This document shows, one piece after another, positions 1 to 7,496 of a stretch of DNA of 64,000 nt (the first letter of the stretch is position 1; each line of letters opens with the position of its first letter). The stretch lies in assembly GCA_902800435.1 (NCBI GenBank), contig CADCEQ010000026.1, forward strand, positions 1 to 64,000, read 5' to 3'. Under the pieces are notes generated by a model that saw only the letters and a list, made by a program, of their open reading frames with translations, ran no database searches and was not told the DNA's origin. A program made the translations under genes and the position numbers. The stretch is from an uncultured Prevotellaceae bacterium. Its GTDB lineage: Bacteria > Bacteroidota > Bacteroidia > Bacteroidales > Bacteroidaceae.

Positions 1-198
1 CCACGTGGCGTAGTAGGGTGTCATGATGTGGCAGTTGACGCATGCCGACGGATTGTCGCCAATAAAATAAGTATGCGCCCTGAGCAGATACATAAACAAT
101 CCGCCGAGTCCACAGACTACACCCGCCACGAGCAGCATGCCTACTTTCTGCCTGTACGAGAATTTGTCTTTAAGTGCTAATATGTTCTTCCAGCTCAT
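1..198 (-). CDS. nrfH: NrfH-like cytochrome c nitrite reductase small subunit (partial)
   Basis: Only the first 66 codons are present; the gene runs off the left edge. After a short cytoplasmic N-terminus there is one membrane segment (about residues 19-38). The first heme motif follows, Cys53-Val-Asn-Cys56-His57, then Ile-Met, which is the CxxCH-x-M pattern of the NapC/NirT/NrfH family. NrfH passes electrons from menaquinol to the periplasmic nitrite reductase NrfA, so nrfA is expected just outside the window. The gene is divergent from a Crp/Fnr regulator with a 16-bp palindrome between them, an arrangement that suggests regulation by that protein. NapC or another family member cannot be excluded from this fragment. 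Confidence 0.8.
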   Translation of the reverse strand, partial: MSWKNILALKDKFSYRQKVGMLLVAGVVCGLGGLFMYLLRAHTYFIGDNPSACVNCHIMTPYYATW

Positions 199-247
199 TC
201 GTTGATGATTCAATTTTTTGGGCAAATATAACCAATTATGAGAATAT

Positions 248-263
248 CAGTTGATAACAACTG
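248..263. promoter_or_regulatory. 16-bp palindrome, candidate Crp/Fnr-family operator
   Basis: A perfect inverted repeat, CAGTTG-ATAA-CAACTG, lies in the 146-bp divergent spacer between nrfH and the Crp/Fnr gene. It is just upstream of the forward -33 element. Two 6-bp half sites around a 4-bp spacer have the geometry of Crp/Fnr-family operators. Binding is inferred from position and symmetry only. Confidence 0.5.
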
Positions 264-292
264 TTACCTGAGCTGTATAATTATTGTTAATT

Positions 293-325
293 TTTGGCTT
301 TATTCACACTTTTTCCTTAACTTTG
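293..325 (+). promoter_or_regulatory. Bacteroidota promoter for the Crp/Fnr gene
   Basis: A TTTG -33 box (293-296), 21 bp of spacer and TAACTTTG (318-325) match the Bacteroidota sigma consensus. The ATG is 19 bp downstream of the -7 box. Confidence 0.75.
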
Positions 326-344
326 CCCCCATCTAATATAAAAT

Positions 345-1001
345 ATGGACATTGATACATTACAGGGGCTGAGACGATGCCCGCTTTTTAATGGGCTGAC
401 GGAGTCGGAAATTATCGACCTGATGCACATGGTGCGTTATAGGGTCGTACGGTGTTGCAAGGGCGAATTTCATGCCATCGAAGGCTATGTTTGCCAATAT
501 GCTGACATCATTATTCAGGGCGAGATGGTGTCAAGCATGATGAGTCCCTCTGGACGTATTATCAGGGTGGCAGTCCATCAGTCGGGGAAACTTCTGGCTC
601 CAGCCTTTTTCTTTGCTTCAGATAACCAATACCCCGTCACCGTCGAGGCTACTGCTGATACCACCGTCTTTCGACTGATGCTTGCCGACCTTGAAAAGAT
701 TCTCAGCCATGACCCGCGACTGATGATGAACTATATCAAGATACTTTCAAATGTTGTTTCTCATCTGACCAAGAAAGTTCGCATGCTCTCCATGAGTGTA
801 CGAGAAAAGGTGATTCTTTATCTCGAGGAGCAAATAAGGCTTCAACAGTCGAAAGATGTTCTTCTGCCTTTCTCCCGGCAGGAACTGGCTGACCATTTCT
901 GTATCCAGAAATATTCGTTGCAACGGTGTCTGAATGAGCTGAAGCAGGAGGGCGCTATCCTCGTTGAAGGGCGACACGTCAAAGTCTTATCGTTGTTGTA
1001 G
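345..1001 (+). CDS. Crp/Fnr family transcriptional regulator
   Basis: This 218-residue protein has a cyclic-nucleotide-binding-type beta roll at about residues 15-120 and a long dimer helix at about 122-150. A winged helix-turn-helix follows, with the recognition region around residues 177-203 (SRQELADHF...). No classical N-terminal Fnr cysteine cluster is visible; Cys12, Cys37, Cys38 and Cys50 are scattered. The LLAPAFFFA segment in the roll resembles the nitrosative-stress HcpR-type subgroup of Bacteroidota, but that assignment is tentative. It is transcribed away from nrfH, so control of nitrite/NO respiration genes is a reasonable inference. The start is fixed by a well-spaced promoter. 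Confidence 0.85.
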   Translation: MDIDTLQGLRRCPLFNGLTESEIIDLMHMVRYRVVRCCKGEFHAIEGYVCQYADIIIQGEMVSSMMSPSGRIIRVAVHQSGKLLAPAFFFASDNQYPVTVEATADTTVFRLMLADLEKILSHDPRLMMNYIKILSNVVSHLTKKVRMLSMSVREKVILYLEEQIRLQQSKDVLLPFSRQELADHFCIQKYSLQRCLNELKQEGAILVEGRHVKVLSLL

Positions 1002-1061
1002 TCTATCATAATCCCGATGTTTTTTTGTGTGATTGTACGACTGGGAAGTGGGGCGTTTATT

Positions 1062-1080
1062 CCAGCGGTGGAACCGCTGG
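1062..1080. terminator. Hairpin between convergent genes
   Basis: A perfect 8-bp stem (CCAGCGGT / ACCGCTGG) with a 3-base loop sits between the Crp/Fnr gene and the reverse-strand TSUP gene. Neither side has a convincing U-run, so it may block read-through structurally rather than act as a full intrinsic terminator. Confidence 0.4.
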
Positions 1081-1115
1081 ACACACTTGGGGGCCGAGAA
1101 GATTATTGCCAATCC

Positions 1116-1853
1116 CTAATTCGTTATCAGAATGATCACGCCACTCACGGCGATATAGGCATAAACGATGTAGCGGAAGATGCGGTTGGGGATGTGCCTG
1201 AATACATAGGTTCCCAAACAGGTGCCGATGACGACTCCACCGAGGCCGAAACAATAATCTGTCAGGACTGTCGTTGTCAGGAAACCGTTGTAGGCCCGAA
1301 CGATGGTCATCATCACATTGCCTATCAGGAAATAGGTCTGAGTCATCGCCATGTAATGTTCCTTCGAAGGCTCACTCTGAATGAAATAAAGCACGGCTGG
1401 CGGGCCTTGCATACCGAAGAAACCGCCCATCAGTCCGCTGAGTGTTCCTGCACCCACCTGCACACGCTTTGTTGTCGGCAGTTTTATCTTCTGACTAAAT
1501 GCTGCGAAATAGATACTGATAAGAATGAGAGCCACACCGAGAATCTGCCTAAGGGTGTGGTCTTCGATGCGTTTCAGTGCGAAGATGGCTATCGTAGAGA
1601 CGATGATAAATGTCAGCAGAATCGTCCAGAGCCGCTTCCAGGTAACATGTTCACGTAGCCGCCAGACGATGACGGCCGAGGTTGTGATGGCCAGAAGTCC
1701 AGAGAGTGTGGTGGCCTCGCCATAACTGGGCAACAGGAACGGCAGCATCGTCATGATGAAGATGCCGAAGCCAAAGCCCGTGGTGCGCTGCACAAAGCTG
1801 GCTCCGATGCTCAGCAGGAATATGAAAAGGGCAATGCTACTCATCTTCGTCAT
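1116..1853 (-). CDS. TSUP (TauE/SafE) family anion exporter
   Basis: This is a 245-residue, almost wholly hydrophobic protein with roughly eight membrane segments. It has the Gly-rich N-terminal signature of the TauE/SafE family (GxGxGIxxMTxLPFLLP, residues about 26-43). A second GG-type repeat in the middle (SGLMGGFFGMQGPP) fits the duplicated architecture. Members export sulfite, sulfoacetate or other small organosulfur anions; the substrate cannot be told here. Its start overlaps the end of the upstream YgjP gene by up to 17 bp (a start at Met4 would overlap less), so the two are translationally coupled. Confidence 0.85.
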   Translation of the reverse strand: MTKMSSIALFIFLLSIGASFVQRTTGFGFGIFIMTMLPFLLPSYGEATTLSGLLAITTSAVIVWRLREHVTWKRLWTILLTFIIVSTIAIFALKRIEDHTLRQILGVALILISIYFAAFSQKIKLPTTKRVQVGAGTLSGLMGGFFGMQGPPAVLYFIQSEPSKEHYMAMTQTYFLIGNVMMTIVRAYNGFLTTTVLTDYCFGLGGVVIGTCLGTYVFRHIPNRIFRYIVYAYIAVSGVIILITN

Positions 1854-2403
1854 CCTCCATCTTGCAGATTTGCCTTGTTTCTTTGTGGGCTTCCTTCCAA
1901 CGGGGGAAGAACCTGTCCATCAATGCATGGAAGCGGGCATTGTGACTGGGCTCCAACAGATGGCACAGTTCATGAACCACCACGTGCTCGACACACCATT
2001 CCGGCAACAGCAGCAGATAGGCAGAGAAGCAGATGGACTTGTCCCTGACATTGCAGACACCCCATCGTGAAATCATCGCCTTATAATAGACAATGGTTGG
2101 CCTCACGCCCATCTCCTTGGAGTGGCGTTCCACCATTGGCTCTATCAGGGCTTTCAGTCGACGCAGGGCATCGTCAGCCTGTTCTCTCGTCCTTAGCGGC
2201 AGCTGGTTATAAAAGTCAGCCCTGCGTTTCTGGTTCTCATAGGTTTTCTTACGTGCCTCGGCTATCCAGTCGCGGTGTTCCTCAATGAATCGCTCTACCT
2301 CTTTCTTAGGCATGCCAATAGGTGCCGACACATGTACATTGCCGTTCTTCACGATACGCATCGACAGCCTACTGGTTCTCCTGTATGTTATCTGTATTGT
2401 CAT
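1837..2403 (-). CDS. YgjP/WssQ-type zinc metallopeptidase (M48-like, DUF45)
   Basis: The 188-residue protein carries the zinc motif H144-E-L-C-H148 followed by a third histidine ligand near residue 154 (EPSHNARFH), as in YgjP/SprT-like metallopeptidases. The N-terminal half (RTSRLSMRIVKNGNVHVSAP) is the usual beta-rich YgjP domain. The ATG overlaps the stop of the upstream hydrolase gene in an ATGA, and the 3' end overlaps the TSUP gene, so all three form one operon. The acidic tail (EDDEDE) is unremarkable. The physiological substrate of this family is not known. Confidence 0.85.
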   Translation of the reverse strand: MTIQITYRRTSRLSMRIVKNGNVHVSAPIGMPKKEVERFIEEHRDWIAEARKKTYENQKRRADFYNQLPLRTREQADDALRRLKALIEPMVERHSKEMGVRPTIVYYKAMISRWGVCNVRDKSICFSAYLLLLPEWCVEHVVVHELCHLLEPSHNARFHALMDRFFPRWKEAHKETRQICKMEDDEDE

Positions 2404-3608
2404 ATATGGGTTGATACCAAGGCCGCCGTTTTTGCTGTTTTCTTCACCGTTACCTGTGAAGGGAAACAGTAAGCAAGGTCACCACGAATATTAATGGTGT
2501 TACGCAGGTTTTCTTCAGTTCGTGGCAGGCGGCCTTTAAACACGGTGCGTTTTCCCCATTTGACAGTAATCGATCGGTTTAGGTTGACGATGTCGTCATT
2601 GAGAAAGAGCGTGACGGAGGTGTAGTCATCAGAGTCGATAGTGATAGTATTGCCTTTGACAGAGACACGCAGTTGAGCCCCTTTCTTCGTTTCTTCCTCA
2701 GGCACTCCAAGCCAGTAGAAATGTTTGTGGCCACGGTCGCCCTGTACCCATATGACTGTCGAGGGATAAGGATTACGGCGATACTGAGCCATCCACGGCA
2801 AGGCTGCCTTGTCCTCAAGATTCATCCAGTGAGGTTTTCCTGGCAGTATATGTGTCTCGTGGATGAATCCCGTCGGGTCGGTCTGCTGGAGGGAATCCAT
2901 TTCAAGGCCCCGCTGCGCATTCACACGGTTGCGGTCGTAGGCGGCATCGTCGCCCCCACACCATATCATGAATGGCAGGTTACGCAGGGAGAGCAGGTTG
3001 ACATCGCCGGGATGGCCTGCCATCATCGATGCAGCCGCCCAGCGGTCGGCCATACGCGGTGCCATGCGCCAGACGCCATCGCCTCCAGCAGAGTACCCCA
3101 GGAGGTAAACTTTGTTTGGATTCACATGATGAAAGACGACCATTGTTCGTATCAGCTCATCGAACAAGTTGTCGATGGGCGGCTTGAACCACATGTCCCA
3201 GTCGTCCCAGGGGGCGCGTGGAGCCACATAAATGCCCTCTTCGGGCTGGTATAGCCTCTTCTGGTTCTCCCATTGACTGTCATTGAGAGCCGTGGGGGCA
3301 TTGCCGCCACCGTGCATTGAAATCCACAGGCTTCGTCCGTCGTCAGGCTCCTGACCGAAGACCTTTACGTCGTAGTGCATGCGCAGTTCGCCTTGGCTGA
3401 TGCAGTGTGTCTCCTCGTTCTGCTTCAGCAGCCCAGCCTGACTGGAAAGCCATTCCGCCACGACCTGTCCTCGTATCTGTTCCGTTTCATCCCGTGACAG
3501 CGTTGCCTGCTGCGCTTTCATGTCTGGCATGATTGTTAGCAGCGAAAGAATGATGCCGATGATAACTCCTTCTCTAACCATTTGTTTTTCTCTATTTGCA
3601 AATATCAT
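2400..3608 (-). CDS. Secreted alpha/beta hydrolase (esterase/peptidase-like)
   Basis: The alpha/beta-hydrolase fold shows an oxyanion HGGG (99-102), a nucleophile elbow G171-Y-S173-A-G-G, a likely acid around Asp220-221 (WCGGDDAAYD) and a candidate His in GKPHWMN. It resembles secreted esterase/prolyl-oligopeptidase-like enzymes of Bacteroidota polysaccharide systems. The likely true start is Met10 (position 3581). From there a typical signal peptide follows (MVREG, then a hydrophobic run ending at about KAQQ), whereas the first ATG overlaps promoter-like sequence. The C-terminal about 90 residues form a small beta domain. It is first in the operon with YgjP and TSUP. Confidence 0.75.
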   Translation of the reverse strand: MIFANREKQMVREGVIIGIILSLLTIMPDMKAQQATLSRDETEQIRGQVVAEWLSSQAGLLKQNEETHCISQGELRMHYDVKVFGQEPDDGRSLWISMHGGGNAPTALNDSQWENQKRLYQPEEGIYVAPRAPWDDWDMWFKPPIDNLFDELIRTMVVFHHVNPNKVYLLGYSAGGDGVWRMAPRMADRWAAASMMAGHPGDVNLLSLRNLPFMIWCGGDDAAYDRNRVNAQRGLEMDSLQQTDPTGFIHETHILPGKPHWMNLEDKAALPWMAQYRRNPYPSTVIWVQGDRGHKHFYWLGVPEEETKKGAQLRVSVKGNTITIDSDDYTSVTLFLNDDIVNLNRSITVKWGKRTVFKGRLPRTEENLRNTINIRGDLAYCFPSQVTVKKTAKTAALVSTHI

Positions 3609-3662
3609 ATCGGTAAGAGATCATTCGTCCTCGTACCTTTCTTCGTAAGCTTGGGGCAGTTT

Positions 3663-3697
3663 GGTTAAATAAACAAGGGACGGAAAAATCCCGTCCC
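3663..3697 (-). terminator. Intrinsic terminator after tRNA-Ser
   Basis: On the reverse strand GGGACGG and CCGTCCC form a 7-bp stem around a GATTTTT loop (3677-3697). It is followed by a T-rich tail (TTGTTTATTT), 13 bp beyond the tRNA 3' end. Confidence 0.75.
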
Positions 3698-3710
3698 ATT
3701 ACGTTTCCAG

Positions 3711-3798
3711 CGGAGAGAACAGGATTCGAACCTGCGAGCCGGTTTTGCCGGCTACACGCTTTCCAGGCGTGCCTCTTCAACCACTCGAGCACCTCTCC
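3711..3798 (-). tRNA. tRNA-Ser (anticodon GGA)
   Basis: An 88-nt class II tRNA. The acceptor stem GGAGAGG pairs with TCTCTCC (one G-T), followed by discriminator G. The anticodon loop CTGGAAA carries GGA. There is a long variable arm (AGCCGGCAAAACCGGCT) and a TTCGAAT T-loop. No CCA is encoded. It reads UCC/UCU serine codons. Confidence 0.95.
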
Positions 3799-3815
3799 TT
3801 TGCGTTAAGCGGGTG

Positions 3816-3823
3816 CAAAGGTA
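3816..3823 (-). promoter_or_regulatory. -7 element of tRNA-Ser
   Basis: TACCTTTG on the reverse strand lies 17 bp upstream of the tRNA. The -33 side is weak, and the neighbouring upstream DNA is a heptamer array. Confidence 0.55.
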
Positions 3824-3831
3824 ATACAATT

Positions 3832-3859
3832 AATTGAGAATTGAGAAATGAGGATTGAG
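3832..3859. repeat. Heptamer array (AATTGAG type), 4 units
   Basis: Four consecutive 7-mers: AATTGAG, AATTGAG, AAATGAG, GATTGAG. It fills the gap between the tatD stop and the tRNA promoter. Confidence 0.8.
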
Positions 3860-3874
3860 ATTTAATAATCTTTA

Positions 3875-4669
3875 TCATTTTACGCCAAACACGCGGGCAA
3901 CGTTGGCGCTGGTGCGGTCGGCAATTTCCTGTTCGGTGACACAGTAGGCTTCGGCCAGCCGCTGGAGCACATAGCGGGTGTAGGCTGGCTCGTTGCGCTG
4001 GCCGCGCATGGGGACGGGAGCCATATAGGGGGCGTCGGTCTCAATGACGAGGCGGTCGAGGGGAACGACGGCTGGCAGCACTTCGGGCAGGTGCGACTTC
4101 TTGAACGTCAGCACACCGCCGATGCCCAGGGCGAAGCGGTCGAACTGCAGCAGTTCGCGGGCCTCCTGCTCGTTGCCGGTGAAGCAGTGGAACACGCCGC
4201 CGGGCAGTTCCTTCGCGTACCTCTTAATAATACTCACCAGTTCGTTTTGTGCCTTGCGGCAGTGAATCATCAGCGGCAGCTGCGTCTCTACCGACCAGCG
4301 AACCTGCTCTTCGAACGCCTCCAACTGCTCCTGCTCGAACTCACGGCTCCAGTAGAAATCGAGGCCAACCTCGCCGATGGCGGTTATGGGTGATGGGTGT
4401 TGGGTGTTGGGTGATGGGAGATATGACTTGATGGCAGCGAGCTGGTCGCGCCAGTCAGTGCGAACCTCTTCGGGGTGCAGGCCGACCATCGGGTAGAGAT
4501 AGTCGGGGTCTTGCTGGCCCAGTTCGATGATGCGAAGGGATGTCTTCAGGTCGATGGCTGGAACGAAGATCTTGCTGACGCCCGTCTCACGTGCCCGCTC
4601 CAGCACGGCATCGCGGTCGGCATCGAACTCCTCGCCGTCGATGTGGCAATGTGTGTCAATCCACTCCAT
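3875..4669 (-). CDS. TatD family metal-dependent hydrolase
   Basis: A 264-residue TIM-barrel hydrolase with the family's metal ligands in order. THCHID is at residues 6-11, HPEE near 65, GEVGLD near 98 (Glu ligand), IHCRKA and FHCFTG supply the two His, and ETDAPY the Asp. TatD proteins are 3'-5' exonucleases or related DNases. Oddly, residues 83-94 (LPSPNTQHPSPI), just before the GEVGLD strand, are encoded by a five-unit heptamer array that family members normally lack. The gene follows the polyprenyl synthase by 3 bp, in an operon tonB, polyprenyl synthase, tatD. Confidence 0.9.
   Translation of the reverse strand: MEWIDTHCHIDGEEFDADRDAVLERARETGVSKIFVPAIDLKTSLRIIELGQQDPDYLYPMVGLHPEEVRTDWRDQLAAIKSYLPSPNTQHPSPITAIGEVGLDFYWSREFEQEQLEAFEEQVRWSVETQLPLMIHCRKAQNELVSIIKRYAKELPGGVFHCFTGNEQEARELLQFDRFALGIGGVLTFKKSHLPEVLPAVVPLDRLVIETDAPYMAPVPMRGQRNEPAYTRYVLQRLAEAYCVTEQEIADRTSANVARVFGVK
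4388..4422. repeat. Heptamer array inside tatD (GGGTGTT type), 5 units
   Basis: Units on the plus strand are GGGTGAT, GGGTGTT, GGGTGTT, GGGTGAT, GGGAGAT. They are translated in frame on the minus strand as the PNTQHP-type peptide in a surface loop. Confidence 0.9.
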
Positions 4670-4672
4670 AGT

Positions 4673-5647
4673 TCACTTCTTGCGCTTCATCATCTCGTCG
4701 GTATAGTCGAGCAGCATCTGCTTGCGCTTGTCGCCAACGCTGACCTTGGCCAAATACTTGCGGCACTCGTCGAAGTAGAAGTTGATTTTCTGCTCACAGA
4801 GCTGGCGGATGCCTATTTGGTCGTAGAGGGCGGTGACGGCGGCCACCTTCTCCTGGCGGTCGAAGTCGCGGGCACCTATCCACTGTTCCAGTTCGCGGCG
4901 CTGTTCAGGGTTGGCACGATTCACGGCGTTGATGAGCATATAGGTTTTCTTGTTCGAGGTGATGTCGCCGCCAATGGCCTTGCCGAATACCTTCGGGTCG
5001 CCGTAGACGTCGAGCAGGTCGTCCTGCAGTTGGAAGGCCAGTCCCAACTGTTCGCCGAACTTATAGAGGTTCTTGACGTCCTCGTCGGAGGCGTCGGCCT
5101 GGATGGCGCCAATCTTCACGGCGCAGGCCAGCAGCACGCTGGTCTTCAGGCGGATCATTTCGATGTATTCGTCCTCGGTGACGTCGTTGCGCGTCTCGAA
5201 GGTCATGTCATACTCCTGGCCCTCGCCAATCTCGAGTGCCGTCTCCGTAAACACGTCGAGCACGGCCTGCAGGTGGCGGGCGTCGCACTGCTGCATGCGC
5301 TGGTAGGCCAGCACCAGCATGGAGTCGCCTGAGAGGATGGCCTTGTTGGCATCCCAGCGCTTGTGGACCGTCTCATGGCCGCGGCGCAGGTCGGCATTGT
5401 CCATCAGGTCATCGTGCAGCAGGGTGTAGTTGTGGTAGGTCTCCAGTCCCACGGCCTGCATCAGAATGCGCTCCGGGTCTTCCTTGTAGAGGTTGTAAGC
5501 CAGCAGCATCAGCACCGGGCGTATGCGTTTGCCGCCTAATGACAGCACGTACTTGATGGGGTCGTAGAGCGATGCCGGGCGGCGGTCGTACGGCAGTTGG
5601 TCGATAAACTGGTTGACCAGATTCAGGATTTCAGTTGATGTGTACAT
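4673..5647 (-). CDS. Trans-polyprenyl diphosphate synthase (IspA/IspB family)
   Basis: This 324-residue all-helical prenyltransferase has both Asp-rich metal-binding motifs: DDLMD in LLHDDLMDNADLRRG and DDLLD in FQLQDDLLDVYGD. It builds linear isoprenoid chains from IPP, in a Bacteroidota probably for menaquinone or undecaprenyl lipid; chain length cannot be read from the sequence. I chose the start at 5647 (MYTSTEIL). The reading frame stays open to 5704, but that extra stretch is translated from an octamer repeat and is not family sequence. Confidence 0.88.
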   Translation of the reverse strand: MYTSTEILNLVNQFIDQLPYDRRPASLYDPIKYVLSLGGKRIRPVLMLLAYNLYKEDPERILMQAVGLETYHNYTLLHDDLMDNADLRRGHETVHKRWDANKAILSGDSMLVLAYQRMQQCDARHLQAVLDVFTETALEIGEGQEYDMTFETRNDVTEDEYIEMIRLKTSVLLACAVKIGAIQADASDEDVKNLYKFGEQLGLAFQLQDDLLDVYGDPKVFGKAIGGDITSNKKTYMLINAVNRANPEQRRELEQWIGARDFDRQEKVAAVTALYDQIGIRQLCEQKINFYFDECRKYLAKVSVGDKRKQMLLDYTDEMMKRKK

Positions 5648-5654
5648 TGGGTTA

Positions 5655-5697
5655 TTTCGATTTTTGTTTCGATGTTTCGATATTTCGATGTTTCGAG
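5655..5697. repeat. Octamer array (TTTCGATG type)
   Basis: TTTCGATT-like DNA is followed by TTTCGATG, TTTCGATA, TTTCGATG, TTTCGAG with an exact 8-bp period from 5667. It occupies the whole tonB to prenyl synthase spacer. Confidence 0.85.
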
Positions 5698-5706
5698 TTT
5701 TCAATA

Positions 5707-6405
5707 TTACAGCTTAAACACGATGGGAATGCAGACCTGCGTACGGCAGGGTTTGTCGTTCTGCTTGCCGGCCTTCCACTGGGGCATCATCCTGAGCACC
5801 CGCAGTGCCTCGCGGTCGAGATTGGGGTCGACGCGGGTTACCAGTTCGATGTTGCTGATGCTGCCGTCGGTGTTGACGATGAATTGAGCCACCACCTTGC
5901 CCTCTACCTTGCGCTGCTGGGCAATCGAAGGGTAACGCAGATTCTTGGTGAGCCATTTCATAAACGCCGTGGCGCCACCTGGGAACTCGGGCAACTCCTC
6001 GACGATGCGGAAGTTCAGCGGGTTCAGCTCCATATCGACGACGGTGGGCTGCTCGGGGTTCTCCACCTCGTCGACCGTCTTCAGCTCCACGTCCTCGGGC
6101 GGGGCAATCTCGTCCTTCAGCTCCACCTCGGGCTCGTCCTCGACGACGTTCAGCTTATCGGCCGACTGCGGGCGCTCCACCACCTGCTCCTTGATCAGCG
6201 GTATGCGTTCCTCCTCCTTCAGTGCCTCCAGGTCCAGCTCCTTGACGATGTTCTCCAGTGCGTCGAAGTCGTAGTCGCTGCTGCTCGTCGTCCAGTCGTA
6301 CTCCAGCGCCACAAACAGCATGGTAAACACCAGGATTACCCCAAGGAGGAACCCTTGCATGCGCTTGCCGTCCAGGTCGGCTTTCGTACTTTTCTTTATC
6401 TCCAT
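5707..6405 (-). CDS. Energy transducer TonB
   Basis: A 232-residue TonB with a single N-terminal membrane anchor (about residues 17-35) and an acidic, Glu/Val/Pro-rich periplasmic linker (about 40-140). The C-terminal TonB domain spans about 150-232 and shows the Bacteroidota signature FPGGATAFMKWL...YPSIAQQRKVEGKV...VNTDGSISN. It couples the inner-membrane proton motive force (ExbBD) to outer-membrane TonB-dependent receptors. It heads the tonB, prenyl synthase, tatD operon; coupling to those genes is positional rather than functional. Confidence 0.9.
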   Translation of the reverse strand: MEIKKSTKADLDGKRMQGFLLGVILVFTMLFVALEYDWTTSSSDYDFDALENIVKELDLEALKEEERIPLIKEQVVERPQSADKLNVVEDEPEVELKDEIAPPEDVELKTVDEVENPEQPTVVDMELNPLNFRIVEELPEFPGGATAFMKWLTKNLRYPSIAQQRKVEGKVVAQFIVNTDGSISNIELVTRVDPNLDREALRVLRMMPQWKAGKQNDKPCRTQVCIPIVFKL

Positions 6406-6449
6406 AATAAAATGGCGCCTCTCTCCGTTATAAATATGGTAAGGCGATG

Positions 6450-6457
6450 CAAAGGTA
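6450..6457 (-). promoter_or_regulatory. -7 element of the tonB operon
   Basis: TACCTTTG on the reverse strand, 44 bp upstream of the tonB ATG. The upstream side (-33) lies in the heptamer array. Confidence 0.55.
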
Positions 6458-6459
6458 CA

Positions 6460-6508
6460 AAAAAGTGAGGAGCGAAAAGTGAAAAGTGAGAAGTAAGCAG
6501 CGAAAATT
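6460..6508. repeat. Heptamer array (GAAAAGT type), 7 units
   Basis: Contiguous 7-mers AAAAAGT, GAGGAGC, GAAAAGT, GAAAAGT, GAGAAGT, AAGCAGC, GAAAATT lie between the divergent tonB and porQ promoters. They therefore cover both -33 regions. Confidence 0.8.
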
Positions 6509-6520
6509 GAGTTTTTTTAG

Positions 6521-6528
6521 TAACTTTG
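6521..6528 (+). promoter_or_regulatory. -7 element of porQ-cmk
   Basis: TAACTTTG, 23 bp upstream of the chosen porQ ATG. No good TTTG at the right spacing; that position falls in the heptamer array. Confidence 0.55.
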
Positions 6529-6551
6529 CAGCCGAATTGAAGGAAATTCAG

Positions 6552-7496
6552 ATGAAGAGAGTCGTTTTAGCCGCCGTTTTGACACTTTCTGCGCTTTCAG
6601 CCGGAGCGCAGGAGAGCCAGACCGTGTTCAACTTTCTCCGCTTGCCAGTGAGTGCTCACGTGGCGGCCCTTGGTGGCGACAACACGACCATCTCCGATGA
6701 CGACGCAGCGCTCATCTTCCATAACCCCGCCCTTATCAACAACGTCAGCGACCGCACGCTGAACCTCAACCTGATGACTTATATGGAGGGCTCGACAACC
6801 GCCAGCGCATCGTTCATCGGGGCTGCCGGCGAACGTGGCACATGGGGCGCTACGGGGCAGTTCATGAGCTACGGCACGATGAAGGAGATGACGGCTGCCG
6901 GCCAGCAGACGGGTGAGTTCTCAGCCAAGGACATTGCCGTCGGCGGCTCCTTCGCCTACGCCCTGAACGAATTCTTCTCAGGCGGCATCACGGCCAAGTT
7001 CGTGGCCAGCTACATCGGCCAGTACAACTCGTTGGGAGCAGCAGTCGACCTCGGACTCAACTACTACAATACCGACAACGAACTCTCGGCCTCGGTCGTG
7101 GCTCGCAACCTCGGTGGCCAGCTCTCGGCCTATGAGGACGACTTCGAGCGTATGCCCCTCGACCTGCAGATAGGCGTCAGCAAGCGGCTTATCGGCTCGC
7201 CCCTGCGGCTGTCGGCCTCGCTGGTGCGGCTGAACGACTGGGAGCACGGCATTGGCCATCACGTGGTCATCGGTGCCGACCTTATCCTGTCGCCCCAGTT
7301 CTACGTGGCAGCCGGCTACAACGCCATGCGTGCCTCAGAGATGAAAATCAGCGAGAGCGACGGAGCCAGTGCCCACGGTGCCGGTCTGAGCATCGGCGGC
7401 GGCCTCACACTCCAGCGGCTGAAGCTCAGCGTGGCCTATGCCAAGTACCACGTCTCAACATCGTCATTACTGTTTAACATATCATACGCATTATGA
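6552..7496 (+). CDS. porQ: Type IX secretion system protein PorQ
   Basis: A 314-residue secreted beta-rich protein. A signal peptide (about residues 1-20, ending SAGAQ) is followed by the PorQ/PorV-like opening [17 protein letters not shown]. The rest repeats amphipathic strands consistent with an outer-membrane barrel. PorQ belongs to the T9SS attachment complex that anchors cargo proteins on the cell surface. The order porQ then cmk is the same as in Porphyromonas gingivalis. The start at 6552 (MKRVVLAAV) gives a clean signal peptide; an upstream in-frame start would precede the promoter. The 3' end overlaps cmk by 4 bp. Confidence 0.88.
   Translation: MKRVVLAAVLTLSALSAGAQESQTVFNFLRLPVSAHVAALGGDNTTISDDDAALIFHNPALINNVSDRTLNLNLMTYMEGSTTASASFIGAAGERGTWGATGQFMSYGTMKEMTAAGQQTGEFSAKDIAVGGSFAYALNEFFSGGITAKFVASYIGQYNSLGAAVDLGLNYYNTDNELSASVVARNLGGQLSAYEDDFERMPLDLQIGVSKRLIGSPLRLSASLVRLNDWEHGIGHHVVIGADLILSPQFYVAAGYNAMRASEMKISESDGASAHGAGLSIGGGLTLQRLKLSVAYAKYHVSTSSLLFNISYAL

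Noticed and set aside
842..1084. Short minus-strand frame overlapping the end of the Crp/Fnr gene
   Set aside because: Antisense to an established HTH domain, no promoter and no homology that I recognise.
3592..3792. 66-codon open frame on the minus strand
   Set aside because: It reads through tRNA-Ser(GGA) and its terminator; the peptide is the well-known false product of a serine tRNA gene.
5648..5704. Extended start of the polyprenyl synthase
   Set aside because: The 19 extra residues are translated from the octamer repeat and do not fit the family.
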